Positions 31,380 to 42,410 of a stretch of DNA of 64,000 bases are shown piece after piece. This DNA comes from Brachionus plicatilis (taxonomy: Eukaryota; Rotifera; Eurotatoria; Ploima; Brachionidae): positions 415,333 through 479,332 of the forward strand of contig QEOQ01000206.1 in NCBI GenBank assembly GCA_010279815.1. The letters run 5' to 3'. Position numbers and translations under genes: made by a program. Each line of letters opens with the position of its first letter. Position 1 is the first letter of the stretch. Under the pieces are notes generated by a model. It was not told the DNA's origin, searched no databases, and saw only the letters and a program-made list of their open reading frames with translations.

Positions 31380-34300
31380 ATGAGCGAACAAGAAAACAGG
31401 TAAAAATTTCTCTCAATTTTTTCTTTTTCAAAATTTTTCCACGATCTCATAAAAAGCAGAGGATACAAAAAAAAAGCTAGACACTTTAACTTAAAAACTT
31501 TGGTACACGTTGTGTATAAGATTTCTTAAGGACTATGGAGTATAATAAGCTTAGTAAAACGTGTTTAAATTTTAAGTGAATACAAAGCCGACAGCGGCCC
31601 GCCAGGTATGGAGGTCGATGGCGTTATCGAGGTGAGTCACAACCATTTACCATTTAATTGTATCTAATGATTTTTTTTGTTAACAGAGCAATTGGAATGA
31701 GATTGCTGATAACTTCGATGAGATGAATCTACGCGAGGACTTGTTGCGTGGTATTTATGCGTATGGTTTTGAGAAGCCTTCGGCTATTCAACAGCGTGCT
31801 ATCATTCCCTGCATCAGAGGTAACAATTTCTCTAATCCTTTAGTATAAACCCTTCAGAAAAAGATTTTTTTAATCATAAAAAAATCTTTTAATTAATCAA
31901 AGAAGGAAAAAAAAATTAAGTTTTAACTGAGTACAAATAATCCGTGTTTATCTTGTACTAATCAAAACTTGAATAATCATTCTTAAATTTTATTCTATCA
32001 ATCTTTTATCTACAAGCTTTTCATGAAATAAATTTTCATCATTAATTTTTTAGAAATCCTTTTACAAAGTCTCATAGTTTTTTTAAGTAATTTTTATGAG
32101 ATAATAAATAAAAAATAGTAAAAGGAAAATAATAAGAAGATCAAGTGAGATTATGAATTCTCAATATTCATTTGTCCCAATCCAATCTTCAATAATTCTT
32201 TTAAAAAAGGAAACTGTTGCACATTCAGCTCCAAATTGTATTTAAAATCTCAATTGCATTTTTGGCGTTCCCTATATGTGCCAAATAATCTAATCTGCTT
32301 GCTATACTTCATTATTTTTTTTTCTTTTAGATTTTGGAGTACGTAGTATATTGACAAAAAAATTGATTTTAAAAAATTTAATTTAAATAGAGAGTTATTT
32401 TGTAATTTTGAATATTTTAAAAATTTAATTTTCAATCTTTACATTTTAAATATTTTTCAACTGCACATTCAGCTCCAAATTGCATTAAAAAATCCCATTG
32501 CAAGTTTTGGCGTTCCCTATATGTGCCAAATTATCTAATCTGCTTGCTATACTTCATTATTTTTATTTTCTTTTAGATTTTGGAGTACGTAGTATATTGA
32601 CAAATTAAAAAAAAATTAATTTTAAAATGAGTGTTTTATTAAATTTTTTAAAATTTAAAATTTATTTTTTCAATCTTTTCTTTGCACATTCAGCTCCAAA
32701 TTGCATTAAAAAATCCCATTGCAAGTTTTGGCGTTCCCTATATGTGCCAAATAATCTAATCTGCTTGCTATACTTCATTATTTCATTTTTCTTTTAGATT
32801 TTGGAGTACGTAGTATATTGACAAAATATAAAGATAAAAATCCATTTATACATTTTTCATTATTTGCATTAATTAATTGATATTTTTACTCCAATCTTTC
32901 ATAAATATTAATTGACTAAATTAATTACTCTTTAGGTCGTGATGTCATTGCTCAAGCTCAGTCTGGTACCGGTAAAACAGCTACGTTTTCCATTTCGATT
33001 TTACAGCAATTGGACATGTCTATCAAAAGTTGTCAAGCACTCATTTTGGCCCCAACAAGAGAGTTGGCACAACAAGTAAAAATGAATATTTTTTTTCTCA
33101 AACAATTTTGTTTATTTTGTTTTAATTAGATCCAAAAAGTTGTCTTGGCTTTGGGAGACTTCATGGGAGTGACTTGTCATGCCTGTATCGGTGGTACCAA
33201 TGTAAAAGAAGATGCTCGAAAATTGGAAGTTGGCGCTCAAATAATTGTTGGAACTCCAGGCCGTGTGTCCGATATGATAAATCGAAAAGCTCTTAGTAAG
33301 TCCTTTTAAGCTTTGTTAACCACAGATTGTTCTAATCAGAATGTTAAGGTCCGAAGACAATCAAGTTATTTGTTTTGGATGAAGCCGACGAAATGTTATC
33401 AAGAGGTTTCAAGGAACAAATTCATGATGTGTTCACCAAAATGCCGTACAACATCCAAGTTATTCTTTTGTCTGCTACTATGCCTAGTGACGTATTGGAA
33501 GTGACCAAAAAATTCATGAGAGACCCCATTAGAATTTTGGTCAAAAAAGAAGAGCTTACTCTGGAAGGTATCAAGCAGTTCTATGTTTTTGTCCAAAAAG
33601 AGGTAATTTAATGAATTTTTTTTTTTATGTAAAAATTAGAACCTTTAAAAAATCATAGTCTTTTTAAAATTTTCTAAATAGACTATTCGAAGCATAAAGG
33701 AAAATTATTGTTTAGTAACTCGTTGTAAAGATAATTTTTTGAAATTTATCTTCTACTAATCAAAACTAAAAACAAAAACTTAATAATCCTTTTACAAAGT
33801 CTCATAGTTTTTTTAAGTAATTTTTATGAGATAATAAATAAAAAATAGTGAAAGGAAAATAATAAGAAGATCAAGTGAGATTATGAATTCTCAATATTCA
33901 TTTGTCCCAATCCAATCTTCAATAATTCTTTGAAAAAAGGAAACTGTTGCACATTCAGCTCCAAATTGCATTTAAAATCTCAATTGCATTTTTGGCGTTC
34001 CCTATATGTGCCAAATAATCTAATCTGCTTGCTATACTTCATTATTTCTATTTTGATTTTAGATTTTGGAGTACGTAGTATATTGACAAATTAAAAAAAA
34101 AATTTAAAAAGAGTGTTTTATTAAATTTTTTAAAATTTAAAATTTATTTTTTCAATCTTTTCTACTGCACATTCAGCTCCAAATTGCATTTAAAATATCA
34201 GTTGCATTTTTTGGCGTTCCCTATATGTGCCAAATAATCTAATCTGCTTGCTATACTTCATTATTTCTATTTTGATTTTAGATTTTGGAGTACGTAGTAT

Positions 34301-35190
34301 ATTGACAAAAAAATTGATTTTAAAAAATTTTATTAAAACAGAAAGTTATTTTATTGTTTTGAATATTTTAAAAATTTAATTTTCAATCTCTACATTTTAA
34401 ATATTTTTCTACTGCACATTCAGCTCCAAATTGCATTAAAAAAATCCGATTGCAAGTTTTGGCGTTCCCTATATGTGCCAAATAATCTAATCTGCTTGTT
34501 ATATTTCATTATTTTTATTTTCCCATAAATTGTGGAGTACGAAGTGTATTGATAAATAGTTAAAAAAATTACCTAAAAATAAATTACTAAAAAAAATTTT
34601 TTTTTTAATTGAATGAACAAAAAATATTTTAATAAATTTTTCAATAAATTTTTATCTCTTTAGTAAATTTTTGTTTTTGCAGGAGTGGAAATTGGACACT
34701 CTTTGTGATATTTACGAAACATTGACAATTACTCAAGCCGTAATTTTCTGCAACACAAGACGTAAAGTCGACTGGCTGACTCAACAAATGCACCAAAAAG
34801 ACTTTACCGTATCGGCCATGCACGGTGACATGGATCAAAGAGAGCGCGAGGTAATCATGAGAGAATTCAGAACAGGATCTTCTCGTGTTTTGATCACCAC
34901 CGATTTGCTTGCTCGTGGTATTGATGTACAGCAAGTATCATTGGTAATCAACTACGATTTGCCTAACAATCGTGAAAACTATATTCACAGGTATGTCTAA
35001 ATTAAGGATAATTTTAGTGAATATTTTCTAATTTAAATTTATTAGAATTGGTCGAGGTGGTCGTTTCGGTCGTAAAGGTGTAGCCATCAATTTTGTGACT
35101 GATGAGGACAAAAAGAACCTGCACGATATTGAGACTTTCTACAACACTCAAATTAATGAAATGCCTCAGAACGTAGCTGATTTGCTTTAA
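31380..35190 (+). CDS. eIF4A: Eukaryotic initiation factor 4A (DEAD-box RNA helicase)
   Basis: ATP-dependent RNA helicase of the cap-binding eIF4F complex that unwinds mRNA 5' UTRs in the cytoplasm. Eight exons: 31380-31399, 31577-31631, 31687-31819, 32936-33075, 33130-33295, 33349-33602, 34683-34990 and 35046-35190. All are GT-AG and phase-consistent, giving 406 aa, the same length as human eIF4A1. Motifs: Q-motif region [11 protein letters not shown], motif I AQSGTGKT (77-84), [18 protein letters not shown] (182-185), SAT (213-215), [26 protein letters not shown] and [11 protein letters not shown] (motif VI, from 358). Introns 3 (1.1 kb) and 6 (1.1 kb) each hold three copies of a ~140-nt unit; the other introns downstream of exon 2 are about 55 nt. 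A polyadenylation signal AATAAA follows near 35238. Exon 1a at 30851 is an alternative start. Confidence 0.96.
32054..32824 (+). repeat. Three ~140-nt units in eIF4A intron 3
   Basis: Units at 32219-32357, 32463-32603 and 32684-32824, spaced by about 80-105 nt of A/T-rich filler. Each runs from GCACATTCAGCTCCAAATTG through GGCGTTCCCTATATGTGCC and CTGCTTGCTATACTTC to a pyrimidine tract, TTTTAG, then ATTTTGGAGTACGTAGTATA. The block 32054-32600 is duplicated into intron 6. Confidence 0.9.
33785..34556 (+). repeat. Three ~140-nt units in eIF4A intron 6
   Basis: Units at 33949-34090, 34167-34309 and 34414-34556. The leading flank (33785-33948) is nearly identical to that of intron 3 (32054-32218) and of the truncated gene (24289-24449). 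The last unit is the most diverged (CCCATAAATTGTGGAGTACG). Confidence 0.9.
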
Positions 35191-37203
35191 ATCCAAGAAA
35201 AAAAAGCACTAAATTTCTGAAAAAAAATCAAAAAATTTAATAAACTACAAAAAACTTAATCAAAACTTTTATTATTATACTTGATCATCAGGTTTAATTA
35301 ATTGGTCTTATCTTCGCTGATTCCTTATTGAGCAGAGCTTTGAACTAAATTCATTTTAGTTTAGATCCGCTTTTAATTAGGTATCGCATAAGATTTTTAA
35401 ATTTTATTTTTAAATTTTATTTTTATAGAGAAAAATTAAAAGACAATTAAAACAATTTTCTTATCCATTTAATAAAATTTGTAAGCGCAGTAATTCTAGT
35501 TTTATTTCTCAACCATTGATTTAAAGGCACTGTGAAATTTCATACAAAACTTACAATAAAAAAAAGTAAAAAATTAAAACAGTTTTGAGTAAAAAACTTT
35601 TTGTGCAGATTTAGCAAGGTGAAAAATCTTTTGTTTCACCTATTGCGCAAGTCTTAAAAAAAATGCTCCAATTTATTTCTAGTGATTAGCCTTTTGGGCT
35701 GTCGCCCCTTCAGGTTTTTTTTTATTAAAATAAAATATACATTAAAATTAAGTAAAGTATGAGTTTCTAATTTTTGAAAAATTAAATAAAATTGTTTTTA
35801 GATGAGATTAAAAATTGTATAGCTATAAATTAAAACTAGAAAATTTAGGAAAACATAATCGTAATTATCATAAATATAAAGAAATCCATTGCAACTAAAC
35901 CAATTTAATTTAACGTAATTATCCGAATTTATTGACATGCCTTTAAAAAAGAGTACTCTATTTTAGTGACATGTTTTTCAAAATTGAGCACTGTTTTTGA
36001 AAAAAAAAAAATCATTATTAATGACATGTACAGTACCGATTTGACAAGTGGATTTCTAGTAATTTTACGTAAATTTACGTAATATATTTAACCAATTAAC
36101 TGGTTAACACAAATTTTTTGTGCTAAAAAAAAATTAATGAATTTGTTATATAATTTCAAAAAGTGTTTAAAAAATTAAATATAAAAATAATCAAATATTA
36201 AATTAATAAAAAAATTAAATTAAAATCTATTTTAAGAAAAACCAATTTTCAGCTTATTATGGACAACCTATTATATTATATGGTTTATTAACCAATTCGT
36301 CAGATATAGAGTCTCATATAATATTTGCCATGCATCATTCAATAATAAGACAAATAAATAAATAAATAATGAATTGTGATTGTTTTTTCCTATTCGCTTT
36401 ATTTTTTTGGATTTTTTAATCTCCAAAAATTTGGAAATGTTTTTTTACTCCGTAAAATCATAGGCATTTTATTATCTAAAATATTTAGTGGCAATTTTTA
36501 ATAGATACTAAAAAATTTTTTGCTTATAATTTTTTTTGTGTTGAATAGTTTTGAAAATTTATGAAAACATTTGTGCTTAGAAGTTTTTTTATTTGTGGAG
36601 AGCAGTTTTTGTCTTAGTCAAGTTATTTTTGTACTGAAATTTTTTTCTTTGTGGAGAAAAGCTTTTGATTTGTGGGTGACAGCTTTTTGTTGGCGGGGAC
36701 TAAGTCTAAATGAACTATTTTGATCTATGCTATTTAAATAAACTCCCCATGTATCTAAACCGATGTTTAAAATACCTTTAAAAAAAATACAAAAACTATT
36801 TTAAAAAAATGTTTTTCTTTAGAAAAATTATTAGCATTTTGATAATATTAAAACTATCTATTTTTTATTAAAATATAAAATTTTAAAATAAAAAAGTGTT
36901 TGACTATCTGAATATTAAGTCTTTTCTTAAATTTAGAAAAATAATCAAGGTATCTAATTTAAAATCTGATTCTATTATTGGTATTAATCAATGAGTATAT
37001 GGAGAAGCCTGAGAAAATATTATCTTAATTCAATGGCACTGGTAGTAAAAAAGATGAAACAAGCAGAAATAAAAGAAATTTTAAATAATATTTAACCAAA
37101 CTAGTTTAATTAAAAAACATTTGTCTTTAATCTCTTTAAAACTGTTTATCTCATTTATTCTTTTTTAATATTTTCTTAACATCGCCTTAAAGGCGTTCAC
37201 TGA
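35191..37203. other. Intergenic after eIF4A; possible LINE 3' end next to a microsatellite
   Basis: Holds the eIF4A 3' UTR, then AT-rich sequence. At 37183-37196 a small hairpin (CGCCTTAAAGGCG) directly precedes the AAT microsatellite, an arrangement typical of LINE 3' ends, but no coding remnant was found upstream. Confidence 0.45.
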
Positions 37204-37355
<152 letters not shown>

Positions 37356-38053
37356 GAGAATTGAAAATTTTGTTTTTATCTTCTAATTATTTTTATTTTA
37401 ATTATTTTTCAATTTTATTTATTTTAAAAATCAACAATTTATCAATTACATAAAAAAAATTACACAATAACTAATAAAATTTTCAGTTTTGAAAGTAAAA
37501 AATTTTTTTATGAAATTTTTTAAAAAAACCGTTTTATAAATTTGAGATTTTTTCAAGTCAAATCTGACTTTGACTATGTAACTTTGATTTTTTTAAATAA
37601 ACGCTTAATTTTGAACTTTTTAAATATTTAAAATTTTTTTTTTATTTTTATAATCACATCAATAAACAATTTATCAATTGCATAAAAAATTTTAAAAAAT
37701 TGATTTTTTTCAAATTTAAAAAAAAAATACTAAATTATTGATTAGGAAATTAAAATTCCTTGCTTATTATGCCTCTAACAGAAAGAAAATAAATAAATTA
37801 ATAAAATAAAATTATTTTATTGACATGCAAAACAGTCGTAAAATGAGAAAATTTGAGACAAAAAAATCAACAATTTTTGCAAATAAAGATAATTTATTTT
37901 TATTGATATCAAATATTTTATGCTATCTATTTCAATATAATTTGATATCAGATGAATATAAATTATTTCTTTATTTATAGCCTGTGATAACAGATTTTGT
38001 GTTGATATTTCGTCTTTAAAATTAAAACCCTGCTTGGAAAATAGCAATGCAGC
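37356..38053. other. AT-rich region upstream of the MULE gene
   Basis: No inverted repeat matching the far side of the MULE gene was found. Nothing else recognised. Confidence 0.5.
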
Positions 38054-40072
38054 ATGGCCAGCAAGTCACCGGACACTGAATCAAGCTTAAATTATTGCAG
38101 CCAAGATGAAATCTCAGCGGACAAAAAAACAAGGGGCAAAAACAAAAACTACTTCAGCTTATGCTCCTTCCGCGATTACTCCAGCGCCAACAAGGCGCTC
38201 AAAGAAACTTTCGACAACCAAAAATGGCGCAAGGGCAACATAAAAGGTGGCGACAAGCGCTACTACTCGTGCAACACCAACGGAGTAAAGTCCGATTGTC
38301 CTGTACGAATGTACCTGTTCATGCACAGTGACAGCCAAATTTGCACGGTTTACATGTCAACCGATGAGCACAACCATCCTGGTTTGGACACAGAGTCCGA
38401 CTCAAACCGTCTCTCTTTCCAAATCAGGGAGGAAATAATCAGAATTTACGAAAACGAGACCCACCAGACCAATTTAATAATAGAAAAGCTCCGAATGAAA
38501 AATTTCAAAGCCACTAAAATTCAAATTTACAATTTAATACACCGATACAAAATCAATCAGAGCGAGTCAAAAAACACCACTCTGAACCAGCTCAGAGACT
38601 ATTGCTCAAGTCATAAAAGCACACCACTCGACTCGGACCAAGTCTACATTCCGGACACTTATTTCAGGTACGGTCTCAATGTGCTGGAAGAATTTAGAAT
38701 TTTTTTGACAACCAAACGCTTGATACAAATGGCGACCAAAGCCAATTGTGTCCACATAGATGTGACTTATAAACTTTTGTGGCACGGACTGCCAGTGATC
38801 ATCATCGGAACCACAGACTGTTCGCACAATTTTCACCCTTTTGGCTTGACAATTTGCAAGCATCAAAATGAGAATGATTTTGCATTCACATTTCAAGCTG
38901 TCAGCCAGCAACTAAAGCTTCTGTACGACCATGAAGTTGAGCCTGGTGCTCTGGTCGCCGAAGCCGATCCAGCAATTGAGCAAGCTTTTGGGCAAGTGTT
39001 CAAAAACAAATTTGAGAGAGTCCTCAGCTGGCCCCATGTTTTAAAAGAAATTGACTCAAAATTGAACATTATCAAAGACAACAGAATAAGAAAATGCATC
39101 CGTGAAGATATTGTCAATGTTCAGCTGCATGCAGAGACCTACAATTTCAAGAGTGTAGTGTCCCAAGTGCTGATAAAATGGCAAAATTACCAACTAGATT
39201 CAGCAAATTTATTTGTAGATTATTTTAGAGAAAATTGGATTGAAAAAAATTCCTGCTGGTTTGAAGCATTTGCTCCACAAATTGCCAAAACTAACAATGC
39301 ACTTGATCTAATAGATGCTTTGGTCAAAAAAGAAAATTCATTCCGCAAGCAATTGCCAGCGGCTGATTTTTTGGATATGGTCTCTGAAAAACTTTTGAAA
39401 CGCTGGTCATCTGAAAGATCTGAAAGTCATAGTGGTTCTCTGTTGTTCAAAAGTTGCGTTGAGCCTAGTATGGAAAATTGGCGATCTGCATGGCAATGGG
39501 AACTTTTACACAATAGTTTGAGCATTTCAAAAAAGACTAGTGACACCTGCAGTATATTTTATATTCCGTCAGAAAAATTAGAAAATGTCGATGAAGAATT
39601 GATAGAAAGTTATATAAAGTACACTAAATCAAGTGATGTGCCCCAGTTCGACACTTGGCTTGAGTTAGTGACAAGCGTTTGGACTGTGACATTGAATGAC
39701 GGTGACTTCAAGAAAAGTACTTGCACTTGTCCATATTGGCGAAAAATGAATATATGTAAGCATGTTATTGCTCTAGCTTGTCGCCAGGGTGATTTGGAAT
39801 GGCACCCGAACGCCAAAGATGTACCATTTATTGAGAAAATAAAAAAATATAGACCAAATAGTTCCAATACTTTTTTGGCATCTCAAATTGCTGGCGGCGT
39901 ATTCGTAGAAAAATTTTCTGCTAATGAAAAAATTCCGCTTTTAAAGACAGAAAATAATCAGGAAAATTTGGAGCCTGCTATGAAGCAGAAAAAAAGGGGA
40001 AGACCGTCAGGGTCTAAAAATTTAATAGCGAGCACGCCTGAATCGAATCCTAAAAGAGTCCGACAACTTTAA
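38054..40072 (+). CDS. MULE-type transposase with zinc-binding N-terminus and SWIM finger, intact
   Basis: Intronless 672-aa frame. It has an N-terminal FLYWCH/WRKY-like zinc-binding module (RYYSCNTNGVKSDCPVRMYL then DEHNH), a MULE DDE-type core with Asp236 in VHIDVTYKLL and Asp305 in VAEADPAIEQAF, a SWIM finger CTCPYWRKMNICKH (C557, C559, C568, H570; CxCx8CxH), and a basic AT-hook tail KKRGRPSGSK. At the usual catalytic Glu position (TNNxxE in many MULEs) it reads TNNALD (Asp418), a conservative change that may affect activity. The first half is clearly more GC-rich than its surroundings. No terminal inverted repeats were recognised on either side. It could be a live element with divergent ends, or a domesticated DNA-binding protein. 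Confidence 0.88.
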   Translation: MASKSPDTESSLNYCSQDEISADKKTRGKNKNYFSLCSFRDYSSANKALKETFDNQKWRKGNIKGGDKRYYSCNTNGVKSDCPVRMYLFMHSDSQICTVYMSTDEHNHPGLDTESDSNRLSFQIREEIIRIYENETHQTNLIIEKLRMKNFKATKIQIYNLIHRYKINQSESKNTTLNQLRDYCSSHKSTPLDSDQVYIPDTYFRYGLNVLEEFRIFLTTKRLIQMATKANCVHIDVTYKLLWHGLPVIIIGTTDCSHNFHPFGLTICKHQNENDFAFTFQAVSQQLKLLYDHEVEPGALVAEADPAIEQAFGQVFKNKFERVLSWPHVLKEIDSKLNIIKDNRIRKCIREDIVNVQLHAETYNFKSVVSQVLIKWQNYQLDSANLFVDYFRENWIEKNSCWFEAFAPQIAKTNNALDLIDALVKKENSFRKQLPAADFLDMVSEKLLKRWSSERSESHSGSLLFKSCVEPSMENWRSAWQWELLHNSLSISKKTSDTCSIFYIPSEKLENVDEELIESYIKYTKSSDVPQFDTWLELVTSVWTVTLNDGDFKKSTCTCPYWRKMNICKHVIALACRQGDLEWHPNAKDVPFIEKIKKYRPNSSNTFLASQIAGGVFVEKFSANEKIPLLKTENNQENLEPAMKQKKRGRPSGSKNLIASTPESNPKRVRQL

Positions 40073-40279
40073 AATTTTTTTGTATTTATTAAATGTTTTT
40101 GATATTTTATAAAATAATAAAAAAAAGAAATTAATATTAAAATTTTTTTATTTTAAATTAAAAAATAATTTTAAAAATTGGAAATTATTACTAGTTAGGG
40201 TTCTTGAAAAATTATTTATTTTACAAAATGGTAACAAAAATTAAATTTAAAAATAATAAAAGAAATATTGCAGAAATCT

Positions 40280-41640
40280 TTGGCCACCAAAATCATGACC
40301 AATTATTACGTTACGTCACCTTTTAGGTGTCCATTGAAGAGCTCTTTTTGGTATCCGTATTTCTTTCATTCTAAGTACATGCCCGAGTCATCGCAGTCTT
40401 TTGATCTTAATGCATTAACTTAATGAATTTGTTCTTTTTTATAGGTCAGTATTAGACAATGTCTCAGGCCAGTGTATCCCGAGAATCCTCTGCAGGCTTA
40501 CAGTGTGGAAGATGTTAAGGCTTTTCCTGTCAGATTCACACATCCTCCAACATTCACTTCCGTACATCAGTGTTGCTTTTACTACACTGTAGCTTAAATT
40601 TTGTTTCCTTGCTGTAGCTGTTTGATTTCCATGCTGGTCGGAATCTAGCAAAGGCACTCTTTGCTTTGGCAAGTCTATACTCAATGTCTCCGTGTGTTCC
40701 CAATGCTGTACTGATAGTGATTCCTAAGTATGTGAATTTACTTACACACTCGATTTTTGTACCATCGATGGTGATCCAGGTATTCAATTTTGTATTTATG
40801 CACATAGCTTTCGTTTTGGCCCCATTAATTTCATTAGCATTGTTCGTCAAATCTTGTGTCTTCATATGCACATGTGCTTCTATATTAGATATTTGCAACA
40901 GATCACCTGCAAAGTCTAAGTCTTCAAGCTTTACTGTTAATTCAAATTAAATAACCCTCGCACTAACAGTTGTTTTCTTCATGACATAGTCAATCAGTAT
41001 TAGGTATTGTGTCGGAGAGAGAACGTACCTTTGTTTGACGTTCCTAAGTGTAAATATCTGGTCTATGCATCCTCTACTTTCTCTAAGTCCTGCTTATTCT
41101 TCTCGAAGTATAACATCCAAGGAGGTCCTAATTCTTTCAAGAATTATGCTGCAGAACGTTTGGCTTGTAGTAGTGTTAATCCTGGCAAAATGTTATTTAT
41201 TGGACATTTTTATATTTTTAAATTTTTACATTTTTGAGAGAAGAAAAAAAAATCTCAAAATCAAAAAATCTAAAAAAATTTTCATTCAAGAAAAGTATTG
41301 ATAAATTCGCAATTACTTAAAAAGGAGTTTTAGAAAAATTTAAATGTAAAAACCAAGGATAATTTTTTGAAAATCCCTTTTAATTAATTGCGAATTTTAT
41401 TTATTACTTTTCTTGAATGAAAATTTTTTTAGATTTTTTGATTTTGAGATTTTTTTCTTCTCTCAAAAATGTAAAATTGTAAAAATATAAAAATGTACAA
41501 TAAATAACATTTTGCCTTAATCCTCGCCAATAGTCATAAATCAACTTGTTACCTGTCTTAGGGATCTTGACTAATAAGCCTTCTGACCAGTGCTCTGGTA
41601 TGATTTCTTGCCGCCATATCTTCCTTTTGAGTCTTTTAGT
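40280..41640 (-). pseudogene. LINE reverse transcriptase relic split by a MITE
   Basis: On the minus strand, in order: IIPEHWSEGLLVKIPKTGNK and DYWRGL (41516-41640), the MITE at 41184-41515, then LERIRTSLD, EEQAGLRESRGCIDQIFTLR, YVLSPTQYLILIDYVMKKTT, then GAKTKAMCINTKLN, SKFTYLGITIS, TLMYGSECW, LQRILGIHWPETLSNTDL, and a LGHVLRMKEIRIPKRALQW end near 40300. This is the RT core and C-terminus of an endonuclease/RT-type LINE. The frames are broken in several places, so the copy is dead. Confidence 0.85.
41184..41515. mobile_element. 332-bp MITE with 8-bp target duplication
   Basis: Almost fully palindromic: GGCAAAATGTTATTTATTG at the left faces AATAAATAACATTTTGCC at the right, with arms of about 135 bp (inner ends ATTCGCAATTA and TAATTGCGAAT). 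It is flanked by the perfect direct repeat TTAATCCT (41176-41183 and 41516-41523). Removing it and one copy of the repeat restores the LINE reading DYWRGL-TLLQAK. Confidence 0.95.
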
Positions 41641-41845
41641 GTTCTTTTCAAAGTAAGAATAATATTCTATACTTTTTTCTATGTAAGGAATTTTTTTAAA
41701 AAAATAATTTAAGTTAAAGAAATAAAATTTAAAATTAAACCATATTTTTATCATGGGTGAAAAGTCGAAAGACGTTTTACGTATTAACAAATTATGGTTT
41801 AATTTAAAGTTTTATTAATTTTAACAGACAATGAGACAAAATAAT

Positions 41846-41875
41846 GGGGACCGGGGCGAAGCCCTGGATTAGGGA
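41846..41875 (+). repeat. GC-rich palindromic repeat
   Basis: Contains CCGGGGCGAAGCCCTGG, matching 27847-27876 in reverse complement; the similarity seems to extend some 40 nt further at lower identity. GC-rich in an AT-rich setting. Confidence 0.7.
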
Positions 41876-41970
41876 ATTAGGCTCAGAAATAAAAATGAGA
41901 AAATATCAAGAAAAAAATTTCAAATTTTATATAAGGACAGACACAAAAAAAATTTATATTCTCTTCACAT

Positions 41971-42030
41971 AGAAAAGGACAGCAAAGGACACAAAAGGAC
42001 AAAAAAGGACAAAAAAGGACAAAAAAGGAC
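41971..42030 (+). repeat. 10-nt tandem repeat
   Basis: Six units of a decamer AAAAAAGGAC with slight variation. Confidence 0.9.
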
Positions 42031-42149
42031 AATATTTAATTCTTCAATAGCTCCTCGGAGGAGATACGATTTTAACCTGAAAAAACAAAAACACATTTTT
42101 TTTCCTTTTTTAGCCAACAAAAACCGGCACACCCATTTTTTTTTCTAAA

Positions 42150-42410
42150 TTACAATTGCATGTAGAGAATTTGATGCTCTTTCAGAATATATACACTTTT
42201 TTTAGTATATTTAAGTTTTATCTTTGAGATTTTGAGTCTTAAAGAACAGCAACTTTTTAAAGGATTTGCTATTTTTGGAACCCTGGGTGTAAAAAATTTT
42301 TTTTTAGCCCCCCCAAAAAAAATTTTTTTATGGGTTTTTCGAGGGCGTAGATTATAAATTTTGAGTCAAAAATGTGGAATTCAGATAGCACTAAAGTTTT
42401 GAATTTCGTG
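42150..42410. repeat. Dispersed repeat, copy 1
   Basis: Shares an ordered series of blocks with 54290-54550 (CTTTTAGAATATATA-like start, GTCTTAAAGAAC, CAACTTTTTAA, a purine/pyrimidine switch, TTTAGATAGCA, AGTTTTGAATTT). Identity is moderate; no function is visible. Confidence 0.6.

Noticed and set aside
24450..34556. Regularly spaced repeats could be read as a CRISPR array
   Set aside because: The units are ~140 nt, lie in eukaryotic introns, vary, and are spaced by A/T filler; no cas genes and a clearly animal genome.
33399..34934. Minus-strand frames opposite eIF4A exons
   Set aside because: Antisense of highly conserved helicase exons; no independent support.
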